DNA from: Tepiditoga spiralis
GTDB taxonomy: Bacteria; Thermotogota; Thermotogae; Petrotogales; Petrotogaceae
Direction of reading: 5' to 3'
Assembly (NCBI RefSeq): GCF_014701195.1
Contig: NZ_AP018712.1
Location: 1,320,501-1,384,500, forward strand
DNA length: 64,000 nucleotides
The translations under genes were made by a program, and so were the position numbers. This document shows positions 32,504-42,740 of the stretch, piece by piece; within the stretch, counting starts at the first letter, position 1, and each line of letters opens with the position of its first letter. Under the pieces are notes generated by a model that was given only the letters and a program-made list of their open reading frames with translations, ran no database searches and was not told where the DNA came from.

Positions 32504-35500
32504 GAGTTCACTCCTTTTTCTAATAGTTTGAAATTTACTGGAACAACTTTAGTAATACCTTGTTTCATTGTAATTCCATAAAAAACTTCTGCAATTTCCA
32601 TCATTAATTTATTATGAGTTATTACTAAAAACTGAGATTTATTAGAGTTTTCATGTATTAAAGAAGCAATCTTTCCAGCATTTATATCATCAAGAGGTGC
32701 ATCTATTTCATCGAGTATATAGAATGGACTTGGGTTTAAATTCATCATAGCAAATAAAAAAGCAATAGCTATTAATGCTTTTTCACCACCAGAAAATAAA
32801 GAAAGTTTTTGAAATCTTCTTCCAGCTTTTTTTACGGAAATTTGTATACCTTTTTCAAAATCTTTTCCTTCTCCAATTAGATTTAATTCTCCATATCCAT
32901 TGACAAATAATTTACTAACTAATTTTTTAAATTCTTCATTTAAAAGATTAAAAAAATTAAAAAATTCTTTTTCGGCTGTTTCATCAAGTAAATCGATGGA
33001 ATCTTTTATTTTTTTTATAGAATCTAAAATATCTTTTTTTTCAATATTTTTTTGTTCAAAATCATTTCTTACTTCTTTATATTCTTTTAAAACAGTTAAA
33101 TCGACAGAACCAATATTTTTTAAAGCTTTTTCAATGTCTTTAATTCTATTTTCTAAAGCTTTTATTTCAAATTCTTCTAATTGTTCTTTCTCAAATTCCT
33201 CTTCATTTAGATCAATATTTTTAGCTTTTTCAACTATAAATTTTATATTTTGTTCAAGTGTTTTTATATCAAAATCATTTTTATTTTTTTTATCTTTTAT
33301 TTCTTGAATTTTGTTTTTTATGTTAGTTCTATTTTTATCTAATTCTTCAAGTTTGTCAATTTTTTCTACTTTTCCTTTTCTGTTATTTTTCATAATGTCA
33401 AAAATTTTAGATATTTCTTCACTCAATGTTTTATGAGAATTTTGAACTTTTTCAAAATCTTTTTTGTATGTTTCTAATAAAGATTTGAGATTTTTAAATT
33501 CAGTTTCATTATTTATAATATTATTTTTTAAATTATTTATCTCATGATTTATAGATTTTTTTTCATTTAAATACATATAATATTTTTCTTCAGTATTTTT
33601 TAATTGAGAGTTTTTTTCTAAAATTTCAAAGTTTATTTTATTCATTTTTTCTGTATACTGTGTGGAATTTTCTGAAAAAATAGAAAGTTCTTCAGTATAG
33701 TATTTTATATTTTTTTCTTGTTCTTTTTGAATAACTTTTAAAGAGTTTATTTCTTTATTTAGTTCATTTAATTCATTTTTATAGGTTTCAATTCTATTTA
33801 AAATAGAATCATAAGAACTTTTTTTATTTTTTAAATCATTGTTTAATTGTTTATAATTAGAACTTTCAATATTTCTTTTTAATATTAACTCTTTTAATTC
33901 TTCTTCTAAAGAGTTTAAATGTAATTTTAATTTTTTTATTTTTTGAGATTTTTGTTCTTCTAAATCTTTATAATAATTAATATTTTCAATACTTTCTTCA
34001 ATTTTTAACTTTAATTCTTCTATTTCTCTTTTTCTTTTTAATATAATAGATGAATCATATCTTGTTTTTCCACCACTTATAGCTCCTGAGCCATAAACGA
34101 CTTCACCTTTTAAAGTAACAATTGTTGATTTGAAACCATTTTTAGATATTGTTATTGCGGTTTTTAATTCATCTACAAGCAAGATATTAGAAAAAGTATA
34201 TTGCATTACTTTTATATATTTTTTATCAAATTCTACTATATTAATTAAATAATCAATTACACCAGCTTCTTTTAAAATATTTTTATTTAGTGCATACGTA
34301 CCTTTCATTAAATCAAGAGGTAAAAAAGTGATTCTTCCTCCAACTCTTTTCATATAATTAATATACTTGTCTGCTTCTGAAGAACTGTTAATTACTATAT
34401 TTTGAAGCTTTGCACCAGCTGCTGCCGAAATAGCCTCTTCAAATTGTTCTTCAACTTCTATTAGATTTGCAACTACATCTATTACATTTTTTTCATCTTT
34501 GAATCTTTTAAAGAATTCTTTTATGGACTTAGAATATCCATCATAAGAATTTACTTGATTTTTAATAATTTCAAGTTTGTATTCGCTTTCTTGTTTTTCT
34601 TTAAAAAAATAGTTAAGTTCATTTTTTATTTTCTCTAATTCTTGAAACTCTATACTTTGTTTATTTTTTTCTTTTATAATTATTTCTTTTAATGTTTTTT
34701 CTTCATCGGTACTTATTTTTAATTTATCTTCTATTTTTTGTATTTCTTTAGATAAGTTTTTAATATCTTTTTCTAATTTTTTGAATTCTTCATTTAAATA
34801 TGAAATTCTTTCTTGTTTTCCTGTTATTTCTTTGTTAGAAGTAGATAATTTTTTGTTAGTTTCAGTAAATAAATTTTTTTCTTGAGATAGTTTTGCTTTA
34901 AATTCTGAAATTTTTTTATTTTGTTCTGAAACTTTTTCGTCTAATTCATTTTTTTCAGAAGTAATAATTTCAAGCTTATTTTTTACTTTAATCATATCAT
35001 TATAATATTTTTCTGATAAGTCTTTTATTTCTGTATAACGTAATTCTAATTTTTTTAAATTTTCTGTATATGTTTTTATTTTCCAATCATGTTCAACAAT
35101 TTTACTATTTGTGTTATTTAATAGTTCTGAAATTCTATTTTTTTCTTTTTCAAGTAAAGAAATTCTATTTCTATAATTTTCTATTATTTCACCATTTTGA
35201 GATAATGATTTATCAACATTTTCTATTTCTTGTTTTAAAGACATGTAAGCTCTTTCGGCATCAAAAGATTTTGAAAGCAACTCTTTCATTTCTTTAGAGA
35301 GTTCTTCATTTAAATATTTTAATGAATCTATTTTTAATTTAATAGATATTTTTTTTGCACCATAAAATTTTTTTCCAATGTTTTTTAATTCATTTGTATA
35401 TGATAAATGTTTTTTAGCTCTGGAAGCTCTATTAGAAAGATTTTTTAACCTTTTTTCAGTTTCAAATAAAACATCTTTTAATCTTTCTAAATTTTCAGAT

Positions 35501-36030
35501 GTTTTTTCAAGTAATTTAAGTGATGTTTCTTTTTCTTTCAAATATTTTCCAATATCTATTATTCCAAGTACTAAATCTCTTAAATCTTCTGGAGAAGATT
35601 TTACTATATCACTAACTTGACCTTGACTTATTATAGAATAAAATTGCTTACCTACACCTCCGTTTGAAAAAATAGAGTGTAATTCTTTTAAAGTAGAAGT
35701 TTTATTATTTAATAAGTATTTTCCAGAATTTTTATCTAAAATTTTTCCAATTTCAAAAATTTCATTTTTTTCATTTTTTAAGGTTAAAAAAACTTTTGCA
35801 ATTTTTGCAGGTTTTAATTTTTCAGTACCAGAAAATATTACATCAGTTCTATCATCTATTCTCATTTGTTTTGATGATTGTTCTCCTAATAGCCATCGAA
35901 TTGCATCAACTATATTAGATTTCCCAGAACCATTAGGTCCAACAATTGCTATTATTTTTTTATTTAATTCAAAACTAGTTGGTTTTGCAAAGCTTTTAAA
36001 ACCATCTATTGTTAAATTTAATAGTTCCAT
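32500..36030 (-). CDS. smc: Chromosome segregation protein SMC
   Basis: Condensin ATPase that pairs with ScpA/ScpB. 1176 residues, standard size. Walker A GPNGSGKSN at residues 31-39 with the following DAIRWLLGEQSSKQMR. A long coiled coil to about 500, the hinge at about 505-650 (GYSKSIKEFFKRF, then GRITFLPLD and later GAISGGKTR), and a second coiled coil. The head closes with the ABC signature LFSGGEKALIAIAFLFAM and Walker B FYILDEIDAPLDDIN. GGAGGAG precedes the ATG. Overlaps pncB by 4 bases. Confidence 0.97.
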   Translation of the reverse strand: MELLNLTIDGFKSFAKPTSFELNKKIIAIVGPNGSGKSNIVDAIRWLLGEQSSKQMRIDDRTDVIFSGTEKLKPAKIAKVFLTLKNEKNEIFEIGKILDKNSGKYLLNNKTSTLKELHSIFSNGGVGKQFYSIISQGQVSDIVKSSPEDLRDLVLGIIDIGKYLKEKETSLKLLEKTSENLERLKDVLFETEKRLKNLSNRASRAKKHLSYTNELKNIGKKFYGAKKISIKLKIDSLKYLNEELSKEMKELLSKSFDAERAYMSLKQEIENVDKSLSQNGEIIENYRNRISLLEKEKNRISELLNNTNSKIVEHDWKIKTYTENLKKLELRYTEIKDLSEKYYNDMIKVKNKLEIITSEKNELDEKVSEQNKKISEFKAKLSQEKNLFTETNKKLSTSNKEITGKQERISYLNEEFKKLEKDIKNLSKEIQKIEDKLKISTDEEKTLKEIIIKEKNKQSIEFQELEKIKNELNYFFKEKQESEYKLEIIKNQVNSYDGYSKSIKEFFKRFKDEKNVIDVVANLIEVEEQFEEAISAAAGAKLQNIVINSSSEADKYINYMKRVGGRITFLPLDLMKGTYALNKNILKEAGVIDYLINIVEFDKKYIKVMQYTFSNILLVDELKTAITISKNGFKSTIVTLKGEVVYGSGAISGGKTRYDSSIILKRKREIEELKLKIEESIENINYYKDLEEQKSQKIKKLKLHLNSLEEELKELILKRNIESSNYKQLNNDLKNKKSSYDSILNRIETYKNELNELNKEINSLKVIQKEQEKNIKYYTEELSIFSENSTQYTEKMNKINFEILEKNSQLKNTEEKYYMYLNEKKSINHEINNLKNNIINNETEFKNLKSLLETYKKDFEKVQNSHKTLSEEISKIFDIMKNNRKGKVEKIDKLEELDKNRTNIKNKIQEIKDKKNKNDFDIKTLEQNIKFIVEKAKNIDLNEEEFEKEQLEEFEIKALENRIKDIEKALKNIGSVDLTVLKEYKEVRNDFEQKNIEKKDILDSIKKIKDSIDLLDETAEKEFFNFFNLLNEEFKKLVSKLFVNGYGELNLIGEGKDFEKGIQISVKKAGRRFQKLSLFSGGEKALIAIAFLFAMMNLNPSPFYILDEIDAPLDDINAGKIASLIHENSNKSQFLVITHNKLMMEIAEVFYGITMKQGITKVVPVNFKLLEKGVNS

Positions 36031-36681
36031 TTAGACTCCTCCTGAAGCTTTCATCCTTTCATTTATTACTTTTACTATTTCATCAGCAGTTTTTCCAGAA
36101 TTAAAAGCTTTATACATCCAACCTATTGCCTTCATATCAAAAGAAGCATACCATGTAGGAGAATTTTTTTCCATTGATTGATTTCTTATTAAATAACTTG
36201 GATGAAATGTTGCAAAAATTTTTATGTTGCCTTTCCAGTCAAAAAAATGACCCCTTGCTGCAGTTATTTTTTTATTTATACCAAAATATTTTAGAGATGT
36301 TGAACCAAGTGCAACAATTATTTTAGGTTTTAATATAATTAATTGAGATTCTAAAAAGGGAGTGCATAATTTAATTTCTTCTGTTGTTGGAACTCTATTT
36401 TTAGGAGGTCTACATTTTACGATATTGGTTATATACACATCACTTTTTTTTAATTTAGACCAATTAACTAACATTTTTTCAAGAAACTGACCAGCTTTCC
36501 CAACAAATGGATGACCAGTAGCATCTTCATCGGCTCCAGGACCTTCTCCTACAAAAACTATTGGAGAGTTTATATTTCCTTCTCCAGGAACAGTTGTATT
36601 TCTACTTAGATGTAATGAACATTTTTCGCATTTACTAATTTTTTTATTTATGTATTCAATTTCAAAATTTTTATCAAACAT
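36031..36681 (-). CDS. udg: Uracil-DNA glycosylase, family 4 (Fe-S)
   Basis: Removes uracil from DNA, the first step of base-excision repair; the family is typical of thermophiles and many anaerobes. 216 residues from ATG 36681, set by GGAGG. Motif GEGPGADEDATGHPFVGKAG is the uracil-binding loop. The Fe-S cysteines are C18 and C21 in KCEKCSLH plus those in KCRPP and KLCTPF. FATFHPSYLIR is the second catalytic motif. Ends just before smc. Confidence 0.94.
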   Translation of the reverse strand: MFDKNFEIEYINKKISKCEKCSLHLSRNTTVPGEGNINSPIVFVGEGPGADEDATGHPFVGKAGQFLEKMLVNWSKLKKSDVYITNIVKCRPPKNRVPTTEEIKLCTPFLESQLIILKPKIIVALGSTSLKYFGINKKITAARGHFFDWKGNIKIFATFHPSYLIRNQSMEKNSPTWYASFDMKAIGWMYKAFNSGKTADEIVKVINERMKASGGV

Positions 36682-36692
36682 AAGATCCTCCA

Positions 36693-39600
36693 TTACATTA
36701 AATTAATTCCCCAACTTCCTGTATTTTCATAATAAACATTTTTTTCTGGTATATCATTTATATAAAATTTTAAAGTAAATTTTTTTAAATTAAATTCTGG
36801 AAGTAAAGATAATTCTGCTTCAAATAACATTGTCCAACATATTATTCTTTTTTCAATTTTAAACTTTGTAAAATCAAACAAATTATTATTAATATCATAA
36901 TCAAAATTTGTAGAGATAGATTCTATAATCGAATTGTGTTCTTTTTTTTCATAAGTAAGTGTAGAAGTTAAAAAGTTAGTATCAACTTTATAATCAAAAA
37001 TACTTTCAAGATTAAAGGGTGTTTTATTTTCTAAAAGTTTTAATCTAAAGTAATATTCATTATATTTATCTTTTAAATTAAAATCTCCTAAAGCTATATA
37101 ATTCTTATATGAAAATTTATATGAATTTTCAATTTCAGGCAAACTTTCTTCAAAACTTTTTTTATTAAAATAGTATTTATAAGATGACTTTATAAAATTA
37201 TTTCTTGAAAAAGATAATTTTTCTATATTTTCAGTATAATCAATTGGATTTTCTTCTTTATGATTATAAGTGAATTTTGTTTCATGATTTATTAATCTTT
37301 TTGATGAATTTGGGTTGTTTATTCTAAGAATTACTTTTGTTGTGTTTGGTTCTAAATGAAATTCATTAGTTGTATCATAAGAAGTATCTGTTAAAGCTGA
37401 AAATTTTAAATCAAATAAATCAATTGAATTTGATGTTTTAAAAGAAAGTTCTTTTAAATGTATATTTGAGAAATCATTTGCAAGATATTTTCTACTTATT
37501 TTTGCGTAACTTTCAAATATTTTTAATATTGGCAACTTGTATTGATAATAATCAATGTAATATAAATTATTTGTTGCTTCAGGAGTAAATCCCTTAGTAT
37601 ACTTTAATGAATTTTGAGCTTTAAAAATTGAAAAAGAATAGTTAAAATTTGGTGATGTACTAAAATTAAATACATGTTTTCCATAAAAATATGGTCCACT
37701 TTCAAAAAAATCTTTTGAATAATCAAAATTTATTTCATTATCTAGTTTTAAATTAGATGAAAAAAATTTAGAATTAGTTTTAAATAAAATATTTGAATTT
37801 TTTAATGAATTTTTTGATTCTAAACCATTTTTTACAGTTTCTGTAGCAACAACTGAAGTATTATATAATAAAGTTCCAGATAGTTTTGTATTGTGTGAAA
37901 AAAAATTATAATTTGCATTAGCATAAGTATCAATTTTTTTATTATTCCAAGCTTCTATAATGTCAGAGTCTAAATTTGTTTTTGTTTCTATATTTAAATT
38001 AAGTTTGTTTATACCAAAATTTGAACGTTTATACTTTTTTTGTAGTCCTTTTGAAGAAGAAACTGTTAAAAAATTTATATAATATAATTTGTTATTTTTC
38101 CATAAAAATTTTGATTTTATATTATTCAATTCTCCAAGTTGTGTTAGTAATGTTGGAACATTTAAATTTACAGAATTTTCATTTGATGAAGGAGAATAAA
38201 GATAGTTTAAATAAGAATATTTTCCAAAAATTTTATCATTAAGAAAATCTATTCTAAAACCAAAATTACCTGGATTATAATTTTTTATTTCTGAAAAAAG
38301 ATAAAAATTATAATCATTTATATTAAATCCATAGTTGAATGTAGATGTTTGATCAAAAGTATTTTTTTTAGTATCATTTAAAATCGATTGTTTATATTTT
38401 ATAAAAGTATTATTTTTAAACTTATAATTTATAGAAATATCTATGCTTAATTTATCTTCTCCATAGTTAAGAGATAATTTAAAGGGAGAATCTTTTTCAT
38501 CTGATAAATTTTGAAAATAAAAAGGGAAATAAAATACAGGAACACCAAATAAATCAACAATAACATCTCTTGCTACAAGAAATTTTTCTGGATATATAGA
38601 TATTTTTCTTGCATAAAAATAATAAGTTGTTGCTTGACAAGCCTTACATGTTGTAAGTTTTGTTCCATGTGCAATCATAAAATCTTTTTTTGTTGGTTTT
38701 TCAAGTTTATCTGACCATATTCTAACATCTATTTCTTTCTTTTCCTTTGTTTTATATTTTTGTACTGTATAAGAATTTAAAAATAAAGTATCATCTTTTT
38801 CAAAGTTTAAAGTTAATTCAGATGATTCAACAGTAGTCTTTTCATGCTTATAAGTAATATTACCTTTTAAAGTGGCATTTATTATTTTATTTTTTTTATC
38901 AAGAAGAGCATTACCATAATCAGCTTTAACTATAGAATTTTTATATTTTATTGTTATGGAACTTTCGAAGGTTATATTATTATCTTTTATATTTATATTA
39001 TTACAATCAATATAAACATTTTCAGAAAATCCTGTGTTTGTTAAAAATAGAAAAAATACTATTAAAATAAAAAATTTCTTAATGGGTTCTATTAGTTTGT
39101 AAGATAATTTAGTATCTAATAGAAAAAATAATGATATACCAGAAACAATAAAAATTATATTAGGTATCCAAGGAGCTAAAATTGGATTTAATATTTTTTC
39201 TTTTCCAAGAGCTGAAATCCAAGCTCCAGAACCCTGATATAAAACTACTAAAATAAAAGTAGAAATAACACTCCAAGATTTACTCTTTAAATTTAAAAAT
39301 AAAGATAAAGAAACACCTAAAAGTGCAATTACAAATGGTGAAAAAGAATCAGCAAATTTTTGTTGATAAGCAACATTTAAACTTGCTACATCTACACCAA
39401 GTTTTGAGAAAGTATCTATTTTTGTTTTTATTTCTTTAGTTGTCATATCATTAGGAGATTTAGCAAACCTTAAAAATTGATCAACATCTTGTTTAATGTC
39501 AAGTTTTAATTTTTTAAAAGAAATATCTAATTTTAAATATCCTTCATCATCAGTTTTAAATAATCTACCATTTTCCATATACCATCCATCTTTTTCTTTT

Positions 39601-40178
39601 TTTGCTTTTTTTGCATGATATACAGATACACTATCATATTTTACTTCATATAATAAAAGATCGTAAAGATATCCATGTTCTTTATCAACTTGTTTTACAA
39701 ATAAATAGCGACCATCACCTACATCAACAAATTGATTTTCTTCGATAAGTGCTTCTGCTCTTTTATAAATATACTTTGCAATAGCTTGTTTTGCTTTGAA
39801 ATTAGAAATAGGAACTATAGAATTTAAAAGCATAAAGGTTACAATACATAAAATCAAAGAATTTATTATAAATGGAATTACTATTTTTTTTAAAGGAATT
39901 CCTAAAGTTTGTAATGCAATGATTTCATTATCATTTGATAATCTTGAAATTAACCAAAATATTGAGAACAAAACACCAACTGGAATGCCTAAAGATATAA
40001 AATAAGGCAAATTATAAGCTAATAATAACAATAATTTTGAAAAAGAAACTCTATTGCTAACAATTTGTTCAGAAAGCTGGTATAAAAGTTGAACACTTGC
40101 AAAAATTATAAATCCAAAAAGACCCATTAAAAACGGTCCTATCATTTCTTTTGATAAATATTTAAAAAGTTTTATCAT
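36693..40178 (-). CDS. LptF/LptG-type permease fused to an LptD/OstA-like outer-membrane barrel
   Basis: One uninterrupted 1161-residue frame. Residues 1-355 are a complete LptF/LptG permease: helices about 16-35, 48-75 and 98-121, a periplasmic domain 122-275, then helices 278-297, 302-322 and 335-354. Residues 366-385 (KKFFILIVFFLFLTNTGFS) look like a signal peptide retained inside the protein. From 388 an OstA/LptA-like beta-jellyroll follows, then TTCKACQATTYYFYARKISI and GVPVFYFPFYF, the LptD middle signature, and about 600 residues of alternating aromatic strands fit for a beta-barrel. Cleavage after the internal signal could release the barrel. Starts by ATGA overlap with the PhoU-like gene. 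Confidence 0.88.
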   Translation of the reverse strand: MIKLFKYLSKEMIGPFLMGLFGFIIFASVQLLYQLSEQIVSNRVSFSKLLLLLAYNLPYFISLGIPVGVLFSIFWLISRLSNDNEIIALQTLGIPLKKIVIPFIINSLILCIVTFMLLNSIVPISNFKAKQAIAKYIYKRAEALIEENQFVDVGDGRYLFVKQVDKEHGYLYDLLLYEVKYDSVSVYHAKKAKKEKDGWYMENGRLFKTDDEGYLKLDISFKKLKLDIKQDVDQFLRFAKSPNDMTTKEIKTKIDTFSKLGVDVASLNVAYQQKFADSFSPFVIALLGVSLSLFLNLKSKSWSVISTFILVVLYQGSGAWISALGKEKILNPILAPWIPNIIFIVSGISLFFLLDTKLSYKLIEPIKKFFILIVFFLFLTNTGFSENVYIDCNNINIKDNNITFESSITIKYKNSIVKADYGNALLDKKNKIINATLKGNITYKHEKTTVESSELTLNFEKDDTLFLNSYTVQKYKTKEKKEIDVRIWSDKLEKPTKKDFMIAHGTKLTTCKACQATTYYFYARKISIYPEKFLVARDVIVDLFGVPVFYFPFYFQNLSDEKDSPFKLSLNYGEDKLSIDISINYKFKNNTFIKYKQSILNDTKKNTFDQTSTFNYGFNINDYNFYLFSEIKNYNPGNFGFRIDFLNDKIFGKYSYLNYLYSPSSNENSVNLNVPTLLTQLGELNNIKSKFLWKNNKLYYINFLTVSSSKGLQKKYKRSNFGINKLNLNIETKTNLDSDIIEAWNNKKIDTYANANYNFFSHNTKLSGTLLYNTSVVATETVKNGLESKNSLKNSNILFKTNSKFFSSNLKLDNEINFDYSKDFFESGPYFYGKHVFNFSTSPNFNYSFSIFKAQNSLKYTKGFTPEATNNLYYIDYYQYKLPILKIFESYAKISRKYLANDFSNIHLKELSFKTSNSIDLFDLKFSALTDTSYDTTNEFHLEPNTTKVILRINNPNSSKRLINHETKFTYNHKEENPIDYTENIEKLSFSRNNFIKSSYKYYFNKKSFEESLPEIENSYKFSYKNYIALGDFNLKDKYNEYYFRLKLLENKTPFNLESIFDYKVDTNFLTSTLTYEKKEHNSIIESISTNFDYDINNNLFDFTKFKIEKRIICWTMLFEAELSLLPEFNLKKFTLKFYINDIPEKNVYYENTGSWGINLM

Positions 40179-40915
40179 ATTTCATCCTCTAAAGAAAAAA
40201 AGTATTCAAGCTTATTATTTCTACACTTATATCGAGATCCTTTTATTGCCCAAATTACATTTTCAGAAATATTTGTTGCAAAATCTGAAAAAGTTTCTAT
40301 ATTTGTTAAAATAATTAAATGTAAATTTACAGATTTTATAGAGTCTTTTGAGCGATAAAGAGAACGTTTATAAGCTTTTAATAAACTAGATACTTCCTGT
40401 TTTAAAATACAAATATTTTTTGCAGGTTCAAAAAAATGTTCTGAAACTTCACTTACAGTTAATTCTTTTATTTCAAGATTTATAAAATCAGAAAACATTC
40501 TTAAAGAAGTAGATAACATTTCTTGAGTTTGCATAAATATATCTTCAAAATTATTTAAATTAATCCTTTGAGGCATTTTTAAAAGTTCAACATTTAATTT
40601 TGCAGCTTCTTCACATAAATCACCCATTATTTCAAAAACATAAATTAATTTTAATCCGACAAGATTAGCTTTTAAAAATTTACCAGTGAAGTTTGAAGCT
40701 CCTATTAGAGCCATACCATCAGCTTCTAATTTGGATTCTAAAAAATCTAATCTGTCATCTTGAGCTATAACTTCTTCACTTAAATTTTTATCTTTTTCAA
40801 AATAAGAATCTTTAAGCTTAAAAAACATTCCTTGAGTTAGTCTTCCCATTTTTAAAACATTGTTTAGATAAATTATTAATTTTTTATGACTGTATTCAGA
40901 AACTATAGATTTCAC
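40175..40915 (-). CDS. PhoU-domain-like protein
   Basis: 246 residues, almost entirely helical. Starts at GTG 40915, behind AGGAGGT, which itself lies in the end of nadK. Two repeated three-helix units, one with KANLVGLKLIYVFEIMGDLC and one with HLIILTNIETFSDFATNISE, follow the PhoU pattern (E/D-x-x-x-D with D-x-x-x-N metal positions). PhoU proteins regulate phosphate import and signalling; no pst or pho genes are nearby. It could instead act with the unusual transporter encoded next, but that is only suggested by overlap. Confidence 0.75.
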   Translation of the reverse strand: MKSIVSEYSHKKLIIYLNNVLKMGRLTQGMFFKLKDSYFEKDKNLSEEVIAQDDRLDFLESKLEADGMALIGASNFTGKFLKANLVGLKLIYVFEIMGDLCEEAAKLNVELLKMPQRINLNNFEDIFMQTQEMLSTSLRMFSDFINLEIKELTVSEVSEHFFEPAKNICILKQEVSSLLKAYKRSLYRSKDSIKSVNLHLIILTNIETFSDFATNISENVIWAIKGSRYKCRNNKLEYFFSLEDEI

Positions 40916-40916
40916 T

Positions 40917-41741
40917 TTATTCAAACCTCCTGCCAAAGGCAAGTTTGTAATTTAACACATTACAAAAATTATCTCCTAATTTTTGAGCAAGTTTTACCTT
41001 TTTTTTGCTACTTGTTATTGTTAAAGAAGTATTTAATTCTAATCTATGAATAATATCTCCATCTGCTGTTACATACGCAAGTTCCATTTCATCTGATTTT
41101 ATTTTTATTACTATTTTTTTTTCTGGAGACAAAATAAATGGTCGTATATTTAATGCATGAGGAGATAAAGGAATTATCTCTATTGCATTTAAATTTGGAT
41201 CTATTATAGCTCCACCAGCAGATAAGCCATATGCTGTTGACCCAGTTGGTGTTGAAACTATTATTCCATCGCCTTTAAAAGAATATAAAATATTATTTGA
41301 AGATAAAACATCTAAGTTAATAGTTCGCAATGGTTGACTTTTTTGAATTACAATATCATTTAATGCTAAAAATTTTTTATTTGCTATTATGCATTCTAAC
41401 ATCATTCTTTCAGAAAAAGTTATTGATTCTTTTGATATTTCTTTTGCAGCTAATTCTATTTCAGTTTCAGAATAAGCTGTTAAAAATCCAAGGTTTCCCA
41501 TATTAATTCCAATAATTGGTTTTGAATAATCAGCTGAAAGTTCTGAAACTCTTAAAACTGTTCCATCTCCACCAAAGACAACATAATAATCTGCCATTAG
41601 AGCTACTTTTTCAGTAACTTCTGTTCCAGCAGTAAATATGTTTAAAATTTCTATTTTATACTTTTTAAATAAAGGAATTACGTGTTCTTTAATGTGCTCA
41701 AGTGAAACTTTATTTGGATTATAAAAAAAGAGCACTTTCAC
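40917..41741 (-). CDS. nadK: NAD kinase
   Basis: Phosphorylates NAD to NADP. 274 residues. GGDGT at residues 57-61, NMGNLGFLT near 80, and STPTGSTAYGLSAGG around 160-175 are the three family hallmarks. Starts at ATG 41741, 4 bases after yggT. The 3' end carries the ribosome binding site of the PhoU-like gene. Confidence 0.96.
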   Translation of the reverse strand: MKVLFFYNPNKVSLEHIKEHVIPLFKKYKIEILNIFTAGTEVTEKVALMADYYVVFGGDGTVLRVSELSADYSKPIIGINMGNLGFLTAYSETEIELAAKEISKESITFSERMMLECIIANKKFLALNDIVIQKSQPLRTINLDVLSSNNILYSFKGDGIIVSTPTGSTAYGLSAGGAIIDPNLNAIEIIPLSPHALNIRPFILSPEKKIVIKIKSDEMELAYVTADGDIIHRLELNTSLTITSSKKKVKLAQKLGDNFCNVLNYKLAFGRRFE

Positions 41742-41745
41742 ATTA

Positions 41746-42042
41746 TCACCTCAATCTGTATGCAAGTTCAAGTAATGAATTTACTAAAAAATTATCAAAA
41801 AATACAAGAACAATTAATCCTATCATAGGAGAAAAATCAAGTCCAGCAAACACAACAGGTATGTACTTTCTTATTGGATATAATATTATATTTGATATTG
41901 AATCTAATGCATATTTATATTTGTTTGGATAAGGCATTAAAAAACTCAATATAGAAGATATTATTATTGAAAATTCAAATGTATATATTACAATTCTCAA
42001 TATAACAGCAATTGCTTGAATTAAATTTGCTATAACAAACAT
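41746..42042 (-). CDS. yggT: YggT-family membrane protein
   Basis: 98 residues with two long hydrophobic segments. RIVIYTFEFSIIISSILSFL near the start and NIILYPIRKYIPVVF (the family's ...PlLrPlRrilP-like block) mark YggT. It is commonly linked to yggS, as here, with 2 bases between them. The function is not established; a role in membrane or divisome homeostasis has been proposed for the family. Confidence 0.88.
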   Translation of the reverse strand: MFVIANLIQAIAVILRIVIYTFEFSIIISSILSFLMPYPNKYKYALDSISNIILYPIRKYIPVVFAGLDFSPMIGLIVLVFFDNFLVNSLLELAYRLR

Positions 42043-42044
42043 TC

Positions 42045-42740
42045 TTACACCCCACTTCCATAATTTCTATTTCCAAAAATTTTACTGCCAATTCTTAAAA
42101 ATGTTGCACCACATTCAATAGCAATTTTAAAATCATTAGACATGCCAAATGACAATTCTTTAAAATTGGTATCTTTTATATATATTTTATCTCTTATATT
42201 TTTTAAAGAATTAAATATTTCTTTTAATTTTTCTTTATCTTGAGTATATGGAGGTACAGTCATTAAACCAGATACGATAATATTTTCATATTTTTTTGAA
42301 AGTTCATAAAAATAATCAAATTGTTCAATGGCTATTCCAGATTTTGAATCTTCTCCAGAATTAATTTCAATTAATATTTTTTGTTTTTTATTAAATTTTT
42401 TTGCTTTTTTATCAATTTCTATTAATTCTTTTTCTCTATAAACTGAATGTATATATTCACAAATAGGAACTATATACTTTATTTTGTTTGTTTGTAATTG
42501 TCCTATAAAATGCCATTCAATATCTTTATGATTTGAAAAAAATTCACTTTTATTTTTTAATTCTTGAGCTTTATTTTCCCCAAATAATTTTTGACCAGAT
42601 TCATAACAATACTCTATGAATTCTTTTGGAAATGTTTTTGAGACAGCTATTAATTTTACATTTTTTCTATTGTATTTGTAGATAGTTTCATTAATTTCAT
42701 CAAGTACAGCTTTATAATTTTTTTGAATTATTTTTTTCAT
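42045..42740 (-). CDS. yggS: PLP homeostasis protein YggS
   Basis: Alanine-racemase-fold protein that binds pyridoxal phosphate but has no known catalytic activity. 231 residues. The PLP lysine is K35 in [41 protein letters not shown] and the final [22 protein letters not shown] are all typical. Its start overlaps the end of ruvB by 29 bases; a GGGAGATGG site precedes the ATG. Confidence 0.96.
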   Translation of the reverse strand: MKKIIQKNYKAVLDEINETIYKYNRKNVKLIAVSKTFPKEFIEYCYESGQKLFGENKAQELKNKSEFFSNHKDIEWHFIGQLQTNKIKYIVPICEYIHSVYREKELIEIDKKAKKFNKKQKILIEINSGEDSKSGIAIEQFDYFYELSKKYENIIVSGLMTVPPYTQDKEKLKEIFNSLKNIRDKIYIKDTNFKELSFGMSNDFKIAIECGATFLRIGSKIFGNRNYGSGV

